A stretch of 9,211 nt of DNA from JAIRQX01 sp031556255 (GTDB lineage Bacteria; Chrysiogenota; Deferribacteres; Deferribacterales; JAISNW01), in assembly GCA_031556255.1 (NCBI GenBank), contig JAVBTI010000071.1, positions 1 to 9,211 on the forward strand, written 5' to 3'. The notes under the pieces were generated by a model. It was not told the DNA's origin. It was given only the letters and a program-made list of their open reading frames with translations, and made no database searches. Numbering within the stretch: the first letter of the stretch is position 1; every line of letters begins with the position of its first letter. Made by a program: the position numbers and the translations under genes. Of the stretch, positions 1-6,043 are shown piece after piece.

Positions 1-120
1 CGCAAGCCCGTCCAGCCCCGTGCCGGCGGTGAAGATGCTGTATCCCTCCAATTCGAGAAAAAGGCTGATAAGTTCACATATTTCCTTGTCGTCGTCTATC
101 ACCAGTATCTTCTTTTTCAT
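1..120 (-). CDS. Response regulator, N-terminal receiver fragment (partial)
   Basis: The first 40 codons of a gene that continues beyond the left edge of the window. The visible protein begins MKKKILVIDDDKEICELISL, which is the first beta strand and alpha helix of a CheY-like receiver domain. The acidic cluster D9-D10-D11 forms part of the Mg2+ and phosphoryl pocket. The phosphorylated aspartate, expected near residue 54, and any output domain lie outside the window, so the subclass (NtrC, OmpR or other) cannot be told. A purine-rich GGGA lies just upstream of the ATG on the minus strand. The gene is transcribed divergently from msrP across a 96-base gap. This makes it a candidate regulator of msrP, but that is an inference from position only. 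Confidence 0.85.
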   Translation of the reverse strand, partial: MKKKILVIDDDKEICELISLFLELEGYSIFTAGTGLDGLA

Positions 121-166
121 AATTCCCATGCTAATTCAAAACTGTATTTAATTACAAGGATAAAAT

Positions 167-195
167 TTGCGGAGTGGCCGGAAGTGTGCTATTAT
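167..195 (+). promoter_or_regulatory. Candidate promoter region of msrP (sigma-54 -24/-12 and/or sigma-70)
   Basis: Two overlapping promoter readings are visible. At 175-190, TGGCCGGAAGTGTGCT matches the sigma-54 consensus TGGCACG-N4-TTGCW at nine of twelve defined bases, with GG (176) and GC (188) at the exact 12-base spacing. At 167-172, TTGCGG is followed after 17 bases by TATTAT (190-195), a sigma-70-like pair. Both predict a transcript start close to base 201, which leaves a very short leader ahead of the ribosome-binding site at 205-211. Sequence alone cannot decide which is used. No upstream activator site was identified. Confidence 0.45.
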
Positions 196-204
196 TATAT
201 CATT

Positions 205-211
205 AAGGAGG
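205..211 (+). promoter_or_regulatory. Ribosome-binding site that fixes the msrP start
   Basis: AAGGAGG at 205-211 lies five bases ahead of ATG 217. The in-frame GTG at 214 is too close to this site. The earlier in-frame GTG at 184 lies inside the candidate promoter and has no such site, so ATG 217 is chosen. Confidence 0.8.
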
Positions 212-216
212 ATGTG

Positions 217-1104
217 ATGGTCACTCCAGAAAATATATTTAACGCGGAGCGCAGGAAAGTGATGAAAATGCTCGGCCTGACGGCCGCGGCGGTGACTGTG
301 CCCGGTTTTTCATGTGCCAGGGAGAAAGGTGAACCCATGCCAGATAACGCTAACACGCCGGAGGAAACGGCGACGACATTCAATAACTTTTACGAGTTCG
401 GCTTTGGAAAGAGTGAGCCGGCCAGGAACGCAACCAAATTTGACACTTCAAAATGGGTGATTAAGATGGACGGGGAGGTGAAAAACCCTATGTCCATGAG
501 CATGCCGGAACTGCTGTCGCATATAACCCCGGAAGAACGCGTGTACCGCATGAGGTGTGTGGAGGGGTGGTCTATGATTATCCCCTGGCACGGCACAGAG
601 CTGAACCGGCTTATAGCGCTGCTCCAGCCCACAGACAAGGCGAAATTTGTTGCTTTTGAATCGTGCGCGGACCCGGCGCAGATGCCGGAAGTCGCCGCGA
701 AAAGTTTCCCTTTCCCTTATATAGAAGGGCTACGGTTGGATGAGGCGATGCACCCGCTTACGATCCTGGCCACGGGAGCCTATGGTAAACCGCTGCTGCC
801 GCAGAGCGGTGCGCCGGTGCGTCTTGTGGTCCCATGGAAATACGGCTTTAAATCGTTGAAATCCATAGTGAAGATCACCTTCACTGCGCATCAGCCACCT
901 ACGACCTGGAACAAATATAATCCGCACGAATATGGGTTTTATGCCAACGTGAATCCGCTGGTGCCCCATCCCCGATGGTCACAGGCCACGGAGCGGATTA
1001 TTACAGGCAACAGCGGCGCACAGAGAAAATCCACCGAACTTTTCAACGGCTATGGTGAGGTGGAGGAGCTGTATAAGGGGATGGACCTGATTAAAAATTA
1101 TTAA
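217..1104 (+). CDS. msrP: MsrP (YedY), periplasmic protein-methionine-sulfoxide reductase, molybdopterin subunit
   Basis: Catalytic subunit that reduces methionine sulfoxide in periplasmic proteins using a molybdenum-molybdopterin cofactor. In the known system electrons come from quinol through the membrane haem protein MsrQ. The 295-residue protein starts with a Tat signal (ERRKVMKMLG at 11-20, then a hydrophobic stretch) very like that of E. coli YedY. The block YRMRCVEGWSMIIPWHG (110-126) contains Cys114, the expected Mo ligand. Other near-identical family blocks are VEGLRLDEAMHP-like (169-180), GAPVRLVVPWKYGFKSLKSI (198-217), YGFYANVNP (239-247), HPRWSQATER (251-260) and LFNGYG (275-280). 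It is about 40 residues shorter than the E. coli protein, mostly in the linker after the signal peptide and in a loop near 157-165. Extra cysteines at 33 and 150 are noted in the findings. No msrQ follows: the next gene on this strand is an unrelated importer lipoprotein with its own promoter. Confidence 0.96.
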   Translation: MVTPENIFNAERRKVMKMLGLTAAAVTVPGFSCAREKGEPMPDNANTPEETATTFNNFYEFGFGKSEPARNATKFDTSKWVIKMDGEVKNPMSMSMPELLSHITPEERVYRMRCVEGWSMIIPWHGTELNRLIALLQPTDKAKFVAFESCADPAQMPEVAAKSFPFPYIEGLRLDEAMHPLTILATGAYGKPLLPQSGAPVRLVVPWKYGFKSLKSIVKITFTAHQPPTTWNKYNPHEYGFYANVNPLVPHPRWSQATERIITGNSGAQRKSTELFNGYGEVEELYKGMDLIKNY

Positions 1105-1136
1105 ATATAAACCGCCGTTTTTTCTTAAGGAATCCA

Positions 1137-1165
1137 TTGACAACAGCGCCCGGAACTGGTTTACT
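1137..1165 (+). promoter_or_regulatory. Sigma-70-type promoter of the importer operon
   Basis: A perfect -35 hexamer TTGACA (1137-1142) is followed after 17 bases by TTTACT (1160-1165), which matches four of six -10 positions. TGG directly ahead of the -10 (1157-1159) supplies an extended -10 TG motif. Transcription would begin near 1172, giving a leader of about 30 bases. This suggests the importer operon is transcribed separately from msrP. No clear operator palindrome is seen around it. Confidence 0.6.
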
Positions 1166-1189
1166 GTGCTGTCGGAAATCAATTTTCAC

Positions 1190-1194
1190 GGGGG
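1190..1194 (+). promoter_or_regulatory. Ribosome-binding site of the lipoprotein gene
   Basis: A GGGGG run lies seven bases before ATG 1202. It supports this ATG over the in-frame alternative at 1166, which would put extra residues ahead of a normal lipoprotein signal peptide. Confidence 0.65.
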
Positions 1195-1201
1195 ATATTT
1201 T

Positions 1202-2305
1202 ATGCGGAAAAATCGTTTAATGTTACTTTTCCTGATTCTTTTGACGGCACTTTTCCTGCTGGCGGGCTGTACCAAGAAGGATAAAGGCGCCGCGGCTGCG
1301 GATGCACAGAAACCCATAAACGCCGGGTTTGTCTATGTAGGCCACATCGGGGATGCCGGTTGGACCTTCTCCCACGACCAGGGGCGCAAAGAGATGGAGA
1401 CGCTCCCATATGTTGATCCCTCCGTCTATATCGAAGGGGTGCCTGAAGGGGCGGACGCCGTGCGCGTAATCACAAGCCTGGCCGATAAAGGACACAATCC
1501 GATCTTCGCCAACAGCTTTGGGTATATGGACGCCATGGTAGAAGTCGCCAAAAAATATCCCAACATAATATTTATGCACTGCTCCGGCTATAAAACTGCC
1601 CCCAATCTGGGCACATATTTCGGCAGGATCGAGGAAGCCCGCTACCTGTCCGGCATAGTGGCCGGCAAAATGACCAAGAGTAATATTATAGGTTATGTGG
1701 CCGCATACCCAATTCCGGAAGTAATCCGCGGGATCAACTCTTTTACTCTGGGCGCGCAGAGCGTAAACCCCGGCGTGACTGTGAGGGTTGTGTGGACGCA
1801 GACATGGTACGACCCCGCTCTTGAGAGAAGTGCGGCGGACAGCCTTTTGGACGTTGGCGCCGATATCCTGACCATGCACCAGGACACCCCGGCGGCGATC
1901 CAGGCGGCCAAAGACAAGAACAAGCTGGCCATCGGCTACCACAGCGATATGTCCAAATATGCCCCCGAAACCTTTCTGACCGCGCCTGTATGGAACTGGG
2001 GCGGCTACTACAAATACGTGGCTGAGAGGGTTCACGACGGCACATGGCAATCTTCCCAGGATATGTGGGGGATGAAAGAGGGGCTGGTGGATCTTGCTCC
2101 CTTCGGCCCGAAAGTGCCTGAGGACGTGAAAGCTATTGTTGCCGAGAAAAAACAGATGATAATAGACGGCAAACTCATGCCTTTCCAGGGACCTATAATT
2201 GATCAGGACGGCAAAATCCGCATCCCGGCGGACAGGTCGGCCACACAGGATGAGGAACTGACTATGGACTACTTTGTGAAAGGTGTTGTAGGCAAGCCTC
2301 AGTAG
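1202..2305 (+). CDS. BMP-family solute-binding lipoprotein (nucleoside/purine ABC importer)
   Basis: Periplasmic, membrane-anchored receptor of an ABC importer, in the basic membrane protein / PnrA family (COG1744). The 367-residue precursor has a positively charged N-terminus (MRKNR), a hydrophobic segment and the lipobox LLAGC, so Cys23 should become the lipidated first residue of a mature protein of about 345 residues. The family signature VGHIGDAGWTFSHDQGRKEM follows within about 40 residues of the mature N-terminus. Later family-like segments include GRIEEARYLSGIVAG and APVWNWGGYYKYV. Members with the HDQGR-type signature include a Brucella protein reported, from memory, to bind adenine. 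A purine or nucleoside ligand is therefore likely but not shown here. The ATPase and two permease genes follow on the same strand, after a 150-base spacer with a hairpin that may lower their expression relative to this gene. Confidence 0.93.
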   Translation: MRKNRLMLLFLILLTALFLLAGCTKKDKGAAAADAQKPINAGFVYVGHIGDAGWTFSHDQGRKEMETLPYVDPSVYIEGVPEGADAVRVITSLADKGHNPIFANSFGYMDAMVEVAKKYPNIIFMHCSGYKTAPNLGTYFGRIEEARYLSGIVAGKMTKSNIIGYVAAYPIPEVIRGINSFTLGAQSVNPGVTVRVVWTQTWYDPALERSAADSLLDVGADILTMHQDTPAAIQAAKDKNKLAIGYHSDMSKYAPETFLTAPVWNWGGYYKYVAERVHDGTWQSSQDMWGMKEGLVDLAPFGPKVPEDVKAIVAEKKQMIIDGKLMPFQGPIIDQDGKIRIPADRSATQDEELTMDYFVKGVVGKPQ

Positions 2306-2317
2306 CGTAGCCGTGAT

Positions 2318-2417
2318 ACAGGCGCGCTGCTTTGCCGCCATTGACATTGGCAATCCTCATGTACGTCTATGTACACACCGGTTGCCCCGGTAAATGGCGT
2401 CGCGCATCGCATCCTGT
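2318..2417. repeat. Long imperfect hairpin / probable dispersed intergenic repeat
   Basis: The spacer between the lipoprotein and ATPase genes folds into nested arms: ACAGG (2318-2322) with CCTGT (2413-2417), CGCG (2323-2326) with CGCG (2401-2404), CGCCATT (2336-2342) with AATGGCG (2393-2399), GGCAA (2349-2353) with TTGCC (2382-2386), and TGTAC (2360-2364) with GTACA (2371-2375) around a six-base loop. No open reading frame of interest is present. A T run (TCGTTTTT, 2434-2441) follows about 17 bases beyond the outermost arm, too far for a classical terminator. Likely roles are mRNA 3'-end protection of the lipoprotein message or partial attenuation. It may also be a copy of a mobile palindromic repeat. 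Confidence 0.6.
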
Positions 2418-2441
2418 CTGACAGTTGCCTTAGTCGTTTTT

Positions 2442-2446
2442 AGGAG
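2442..2446 (+). promoter_or_regulatory. Ribosome-binding site pointing to an ATT start codon
   Basis: AGGAG at 2442-2446 lies eight bases before ATT 2455. The only nearby conventional start, GTG 2479, has no suitably placed site; a GAGG sits just one base ahead of it. The reading frame opens after TAG 2431-2433 and contains no ATG, GTG or TTG before 2479. Confidence 0.6.
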
Positions 2447-2454
2447 CAGTCACT

Positions 2455-3963
2455 ATTTCGATCTTATCCGCGCGAGGTGTGTCGAAGTCATTTTTCGGTC
2501 TTCCCGCCCTGGAGGGTGTCTCTTTTGAGCTGAACCGGGGCGAGATACTCACCGTTTTCGGAGAAAACGGCGCGGGTAAGAGCACGCTTATGAACGTTCT
2601 TACCGGGGTCTACCGGATGGACTCCGGCACGCTCTTCATGGATGGCGTGGAGATGAAGTTCCGTTCTCCGGAAGACAGTGTTGCCGCGGGGATCGGGATG
2701 GTGCACCAGCACTTTATGCTCGTGGAAGCGCACAGCGTCTTTGAGAATATCGTAATCGCTCTCCCCTCACTTCCCTTCATATTGAATATCAAAAAGCTGA
2801 AGAAACAGATAAGCTCGTTTATTAACGAGTTCGGCCTCAGTTTCAGCATAGATACTCCTATCTACCGCCTCTCCGTGGGGGAGCAACAGTGGGTGGAGAT
2901 ATTAAAGCTCCTCATACGCAAATGTTCAGTGCTCATATTGGATGAGCCCACGGCGGTGCTGACTCCGCAGGAGGCGTCAAAGCTTTTTGCATTTTTGGCA
3001 AAGCTTAAAGAGCAGGGGAAGAGCGTAATATTCATCTCCCATAAGATGAAAGAGGTTATGGATTTCTCTGATCGTGTGATGGTGCTGAAGAAGGGGCGGC
3101 ACATGGGCACGCTGCCCCGGGGGCAGTTTACCCAGGAAGACCTTGCTCGCCTTATGATAGGAGACGATCGCATTCCCGCCTGGGAAAAGAGCGAAAAGAC
3201 TGCACAGAGTGTGGTACTTGAACTTAACGGGCTGGTGGCCGCAGGCGCCCACGGTATTCGCGAGCTGAACGGCCTCTCCCTTACGCTGAACAAGGGGGAG
3301 ATTCTGGGGATTATCGGTGTGGCCGGGAACGGGCAGAAGGCTTTGGCAGAGGCGCTAACGGGGTTAAGGGACGTGGATGGCGGCTCAATTCGGGTGGAGG
3401 GGAAAGATGTCACCAACTCCGACGCACGGCATTCGTATATAGCGGGGATCGCCCATATCCCGGAAGACCGGAAAAGCATAGGTATAGCGCCTGATCTTTC
3501 GGTGGAAGACAATCTTGTCATGAAAAACTTTCGCCAGAAGCGGTTCCGTAGGTTCGGCATATTCTTGGACAGAAAAGCTATCGGCGAATACGCCCGGACG
3601 AAGATCAAAACTTTCGCCATCAAGACCGGCCCGCCTTCTTCCCCCATACGGCTGCTTTCCGGCGGGAACATGCAGAAAGTTATAATAGCGCGGGAGCTGT
3701 CCGGTAATCCGCTCGTACTCGTGGCCCTCTACCCCACGCGGGGGCTGGATATGGGTTCCGCGGAATATGTGCACAAGGTTATGGCGGACTCCGCCTCTAA
3801 AGGGATGAGCATCTTGCTTATCTCGGAGGATCTGGATGAGCTTCTGAAGGCCTCAGACAGGCTGGCGGTAATATTCCGGGGGCGGATAGCGGGCGTGCTC
3901 GATCCGGAAGCCGCCACCCGAGAAGAGATAGGGCTTTTAATGAGCGGTATCACTCATGTTTAA
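2455..3963 (+). CDS. BMP-family importer ATPase, two fused nucleotide-binding domains
   Basis: Cytoplasmic energy-coupling subunit of the nucleoside/purine-type importer (COG3845-like, sugar-ABC style tandem ATPase). Numbered from the proposed ATT start, it has 502 residues. Domain 1 has Walker A GENGAGKS (36-43), Q-loop Gln85, signature LSVGE (139-143), Walker B VLILDE (159-164) and switch His196, so it looks catalytically complete. Domain 2 has GVAGNGQK (288-295) without the Ser/Thr after the lysine, and signature LSGGNMQK (401-408). In domain 2 LVALYPTRGLD stands where domain 1 has LILDEPT, so the Walker B Asp and catalytic Glu are replaced. A degenerate second domain is usual in this family. 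Starting at GTG 2479 would drop eight residues (ILSARG and neighbours) that form the family's first beta strand and give an unusually short approach to Walker A. Its last eight bases overlap the first permease gene, implying translational coupling. Confidence 0.93.
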   Translation: MSILSARGVSKSFFGLPALEGVSFELNRGEILTVFGENGAGKSTLMNVLTGVYRMDSGTLFMDGVEMKFRSPEDSVAAGIGMVHQHFMLVEAHSVFENIVIALPSLPFILNIKKLKKQISSFINEFGLSFSIDTPIYRLSVGEQQWVEILKLLIRKCSVLILDEPTAVLTPQEASKLFAFLAKLKEQGKSVIFISHKMKEVMDFSDRVMVLKKGRHMGTLPRGQFTQEDLARLMIGDDRIPAWEKSEKTAQSVVLELNGLVAAGAHGIRELNGLSLTLNKGEILGIIGVAGNGQKALAEALTGLRDVDGGSIRVEGKDVTNSDARHSYIAGIAHIPEDRKSIGIAPDLSVEDNLVMKNFRQKRFRRFGIFLDRKAIGEYARTKIKTFAIKTGPPSSPIRLLSGGNMQKVIIARELSGNPLVLVALYPTRGLDMGSAEYVHKVMADSASKGMSILLISEDLDELLKASDRLAVIFRGRIAGVLDPEAATREEIGLLMSGITHV

Positions 3964-5008
3964 AGTAACCAAGCGCGACCCGTCGATGAAAATCAGCATA
4001 GTAGTGCCCTTTGTGTCGTTTTTCTGCGCGCTGGCGGTAGGCGGGGTTTTGCTGGCCATAGCCGGAGTGAACCCGCTGAACGCGTATATATCAATGCTCA
4101 GGGAATCGCTCGGCTCCTTCTACGGTTTCACTGAGACTCTTGTGAAAGCGACTCCACTCATATTAACGGCGCTGGGGCTGACAATCGCCTTCCGTATGCA
4201 GCTTTGGAATATCGGCGGCGAGGGGCAACTTGCCATGGGGGCCTTCGGCGCAACCTACGTGGCGCTCTATTCCGGGCTAACAAACCATGTGCTGCTGATG
4301 ATATGCATGTTTGCTGCGGCTTTAATGTGCGGCGGGCTGTGGGGGGCGATAGCCGGCTTCCTGAAGGCGCGGCTGAACGTGAATGAGGTTATCACCACCC
4401 TTCTTTTGAACTATGTGGCGCTTTCGTGGGTGGATTATCTTGTGTACGGCCCCTGGAAGGACCCGAAGGGCAACAACTTTCCCTTTACGGCCTATTTTTC
4501 TGACGGTGCGCGTCTGACGGAATTTTTTGGCACGAGGCTGCATTCCGGCCTTATATTGGGGCTGGTGATGGCCGTGATACTGTATGTTTTTCTTGAAAAA
4601 ACCATCTGGGGCTACGAAATAAAGGTGATCGGCAGCAACCCGAAAGCGGCGGACTATGCCGGGATGAACTCCAAACGGCAGATAATAATGGTGCTCTTTC
4701 TGAGTGGCGCATTGGCCGGGCTTGCGGGTTTCAGCGAGGCGGCGGGGCTCCAGCACAGGCTGCAGCACGGTATACCCGGCGGATACGGATACACCGCTGT
4801 TATTGTGGCCTGGCTGGGTAAACGCCACCCGGCGGGAGTTATCATAGTATCGCTTGTTATGGGGATACTTCTTGTGGGCGGCGAAGGGCTTCAGCTCTAC
4901 CACCGCCTGTCCGGAAACCTTATAAACGCCTATCTGGGGCTGATTTTGTTTTTCCTTGTTATTGGGGAGTATTTTGTGACGCATAAAGTGGAGTTGGTGA
5001 AGAGATGA
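3956..5008 (+). CDS. BMP-family importer permease 1 (COG4603 type)
   Basis: Inner-membrane channel subunit, 350 residues, the normal size for this family. A short charged N-terminus (FKVTKRDPS) is followed by a first membrane segment at about 12-36 and several further hydrophobic segments. Family landmarks include FRMQLWNIGGEGQLAMGAFG (79-98), NEVITTLLLNYVA (143-155), and the ATPase-contacting cytoplasmic loop GYEIKVIGSNPKAADYAGMN (219-238). These are followed by SGALAGLAGFSEAAGLQHRL (250-269) and GYGYTAVIVAWLG (276-288). ATG 3956 overlaps the end of the ATPase gene by eight bases and has only a weak ribosome site, consistent with coupled translation. A later ATG at 3986 is possible but would delete the usual charged N-terminal tail. 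It pairs with the next gene to form a heterodimeric membrane domain. Confidence 0.93.
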   Translation: MFKVTKRDPSMKISIVVPFVSFFCALAVGGVLLAIAGVNPLNAYISMLRESLGSFYGFTETLVKATPLILTALGLTIAFRMQLWNIGGEGQLAMGAFGATYVALYSGLTNHVLLMICMFAAALMCGGLWGAIAGFLKARLNVNEVITTLLLNYVALSWVDYLVYGPWKDPKGNNFPFTAYFSDGARLTEFFGTRLHSGLILGLVMAVILYVFLEKTIWGYEIKVIGSNPKAADYAGMNSKRQIIMVLFLSGALAGLAGFSEAAGLQHRLQHGIPGGYGYTAVIVAWLGKRHPAGVIIVSLVMGILLVGGEGLQLYHRLSGNLINAYLGLILFFLVIGEYFVTHKVELVKR

Positions 5009-5934
5009 ACGCGGATGTCATAACCCTCCTGCTTACCGCGACTGTTCAGGCGGGCACGCCGATCCTCTTTGCCACTTTGGGGGCTATTGTGGTGGAGCGC
5101 GCCGGGGTGAACCAGCTGGGGGTGGAGGGGCTGATGCTGATAGGCGCCCTTGCGGGCTTTGCTGCACTACACTATACGCAAAGCCTTATGCTCGCGGTGC
5201 TGGCGGCCTTCATCTTCTCCGGCGCGGCAGGGGGCATCCATGCCTTTATATCTGTAACACTGAAAGGGAACCAGATCGTAAGCGGCCTTGCACTGACCAT
5301 GTTTGGCGTGGGGATCACGGCGATGTTCGGCAAGACGTTGGTGGCGAAGACTAATCCGGCGTTCAGCACTGTGGAAATACCGCTTTTGAGCAAGATTCCC
5401 GTGATCGGGCAGCCGCTTTTCAATCAGGATATGATGATATACGGCAGCTATGTGCTTGTGGCCCTGCTGTGGTTCTTTTTTTCCCGTACGCGGTGGGGGC
5501 TTTATGTGCGCACGGCGGGGGAGAATCCCGCGGCGGCAGACACGTCCGGGATAAATGTCCAGAGAGTCAGGTTTTGGGCTACCGTGGCAGGCTCCGGTAT
5601 ATCGGGGCTGGGGGGAGCGTATCTGTCGCTCTTTTACATACCTTTCTGGACGGAGAATATGACCGCGGGAAGGGGCTGGATAGCTGTGGCGCTGGTGATA
5701 TTCACCGGGTGGTCGACAAACCGAGCGATTCTCGGAGCGTATTTTTTCGGCGGGATAACTGCGCTGCAACTGCGTTTCCAAGCGCTGGGCGCGACGATAT
5801 CGCCGCAGTTCCTCAATATGCTGCCATATGTGTGCACAATAATGGTGCTGACTTTTTCCGCCATGCGCAAGCGTTATATCTCCCGCACGCCGAAATCGCT
5901 CGGCGTGCCGTATGACAGGGAGGGAAGGAACTAG
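5005..5934 (+). CDS. BMP-family importer permease 2 (COG1079 type)
   Basis: Second inner-membrane channel subunit, 309 residues. The start codon shares ATGA with the stop of permease 1, typical of coupled translation of partners needed in equal amounts. Family landmarks are GTPILFATLGAIVVERAGVN (17-36), LGVEGLMLIGALAGF (38-52), the cytoplasmic coupling loop YVRTAGENPAAADTSGINVQ (167-186) and AGRGWIAVALVIFTGW (221-236). The protein is very hydrophobic, with eight to ten likely membrane segments and a short charged C-terminal tail (RKRYISRTPKSLG and following). The end of the coding sequence contains a perfect nine-base-pair hairpin (5885-5908). This is the last gene of the operon; the next gene is convergent. 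Confidence 0.93.
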   Translation: MNADVITLLLTATVQAGTPILFATLGAIVVERAGVNQLGVEGLMLIGALAGFAALHYTQSLMLAVLAAFIFSGAAGGIHAFISVTLKGNQIVSGLALTMFGVGITAMFGKTLVAKTNPAFSTVEIPLLSKIPVIGQPLFNQDMMIYGSYVLVALLWFFFSRTRWGLYVRTAGENPAAADTSGINVQRVRFWATVAGSGISGLGGAYLSLFYIPFWTENMTAGRGWIAVALVIFTGWSTNRAILGAYFFGGITALQLRFQALGATISPQFLNMLPYVCTIMVLTFSAMRKRYISRTPKSLGVPYDREGRN

Positions 5935-5935
5935 A

Positions 5936-6016
5936 TTTCGCCATTCCTGCGAAGGTGTAAATCTATTCCGTAATTGCGGCCCCGGATCCCCGGTCAAGCC
6001 CGGAATTACGGAAAAC
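5936..6016. repeat. Palindromic intergenic repeat between convergent genes
   Basis: The strongest stem is TTCCGTAATT (5966-5975) with AATTACGGAA (6004-6013), extended by CGG (5977-5979) with CCG (6000-6002) after one mismatch. A smaller hairpin, TTCGC (5937-5941) with GCGAA (5949-5953), lies to its left. The GGATCCCCGGTCAAGCCCGG core and the CGCCATTCCTGCGAAGG flank look like the dispersed CATTCC(C/T)GCGAA...GGATCCCCGGTCAAGCC family seen in many genomes; this match is from memory. Neither side carries a strong T run, but the position between converging genes suits a bidirectional terminator or 3'-end stabiliser. Confidence 0.6.
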
Positions 6017-6043
6017 GGCGGACAGACAGCCCGCGCCAAAATA

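Noticed and set aside
184..216. Earlier GTG start for msrP adding 11 residues
   Set aside because: It lies within the promoter-like sequence, lacks a ribosome-binding site and would extend the Tat signal unnaturally. ATG 217 has AAGGAGG at a suitable distance.
1105..1136. Possible rho-independent terminator after msrP (T run in CCGCCGTTTTTTCTT)
   Set aside because: There is a T run but no convincing GC-rich stem directly ahead of it, so no terminator is called.
1223..2353. A 376-codon open frame antisense to the lipoprotein gene
   Set aside because: Its product lacks any recognisable domain and is histidine-, arginine- and glycine-rich as expected from a mirrored frame. The opposite strand carries an unmistakable BMP-family protein across the same bases.
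2862..3671. A 269-codon open frame antisense to the ATPase gene
   Set aside because: Serine-, proline- and arginine-rich low-information sequence lying over well-conserved ATPase motifs on the other strand.
5167..6039. A 290-codon open frame antisense to permease 2 and across the intergenic repeat
   Set aside because: Its start region reads through the palindromic repeat (the VIPGLTGDPG-type string is a known artefact of such repeats), and the rest mirrors a clear permease.
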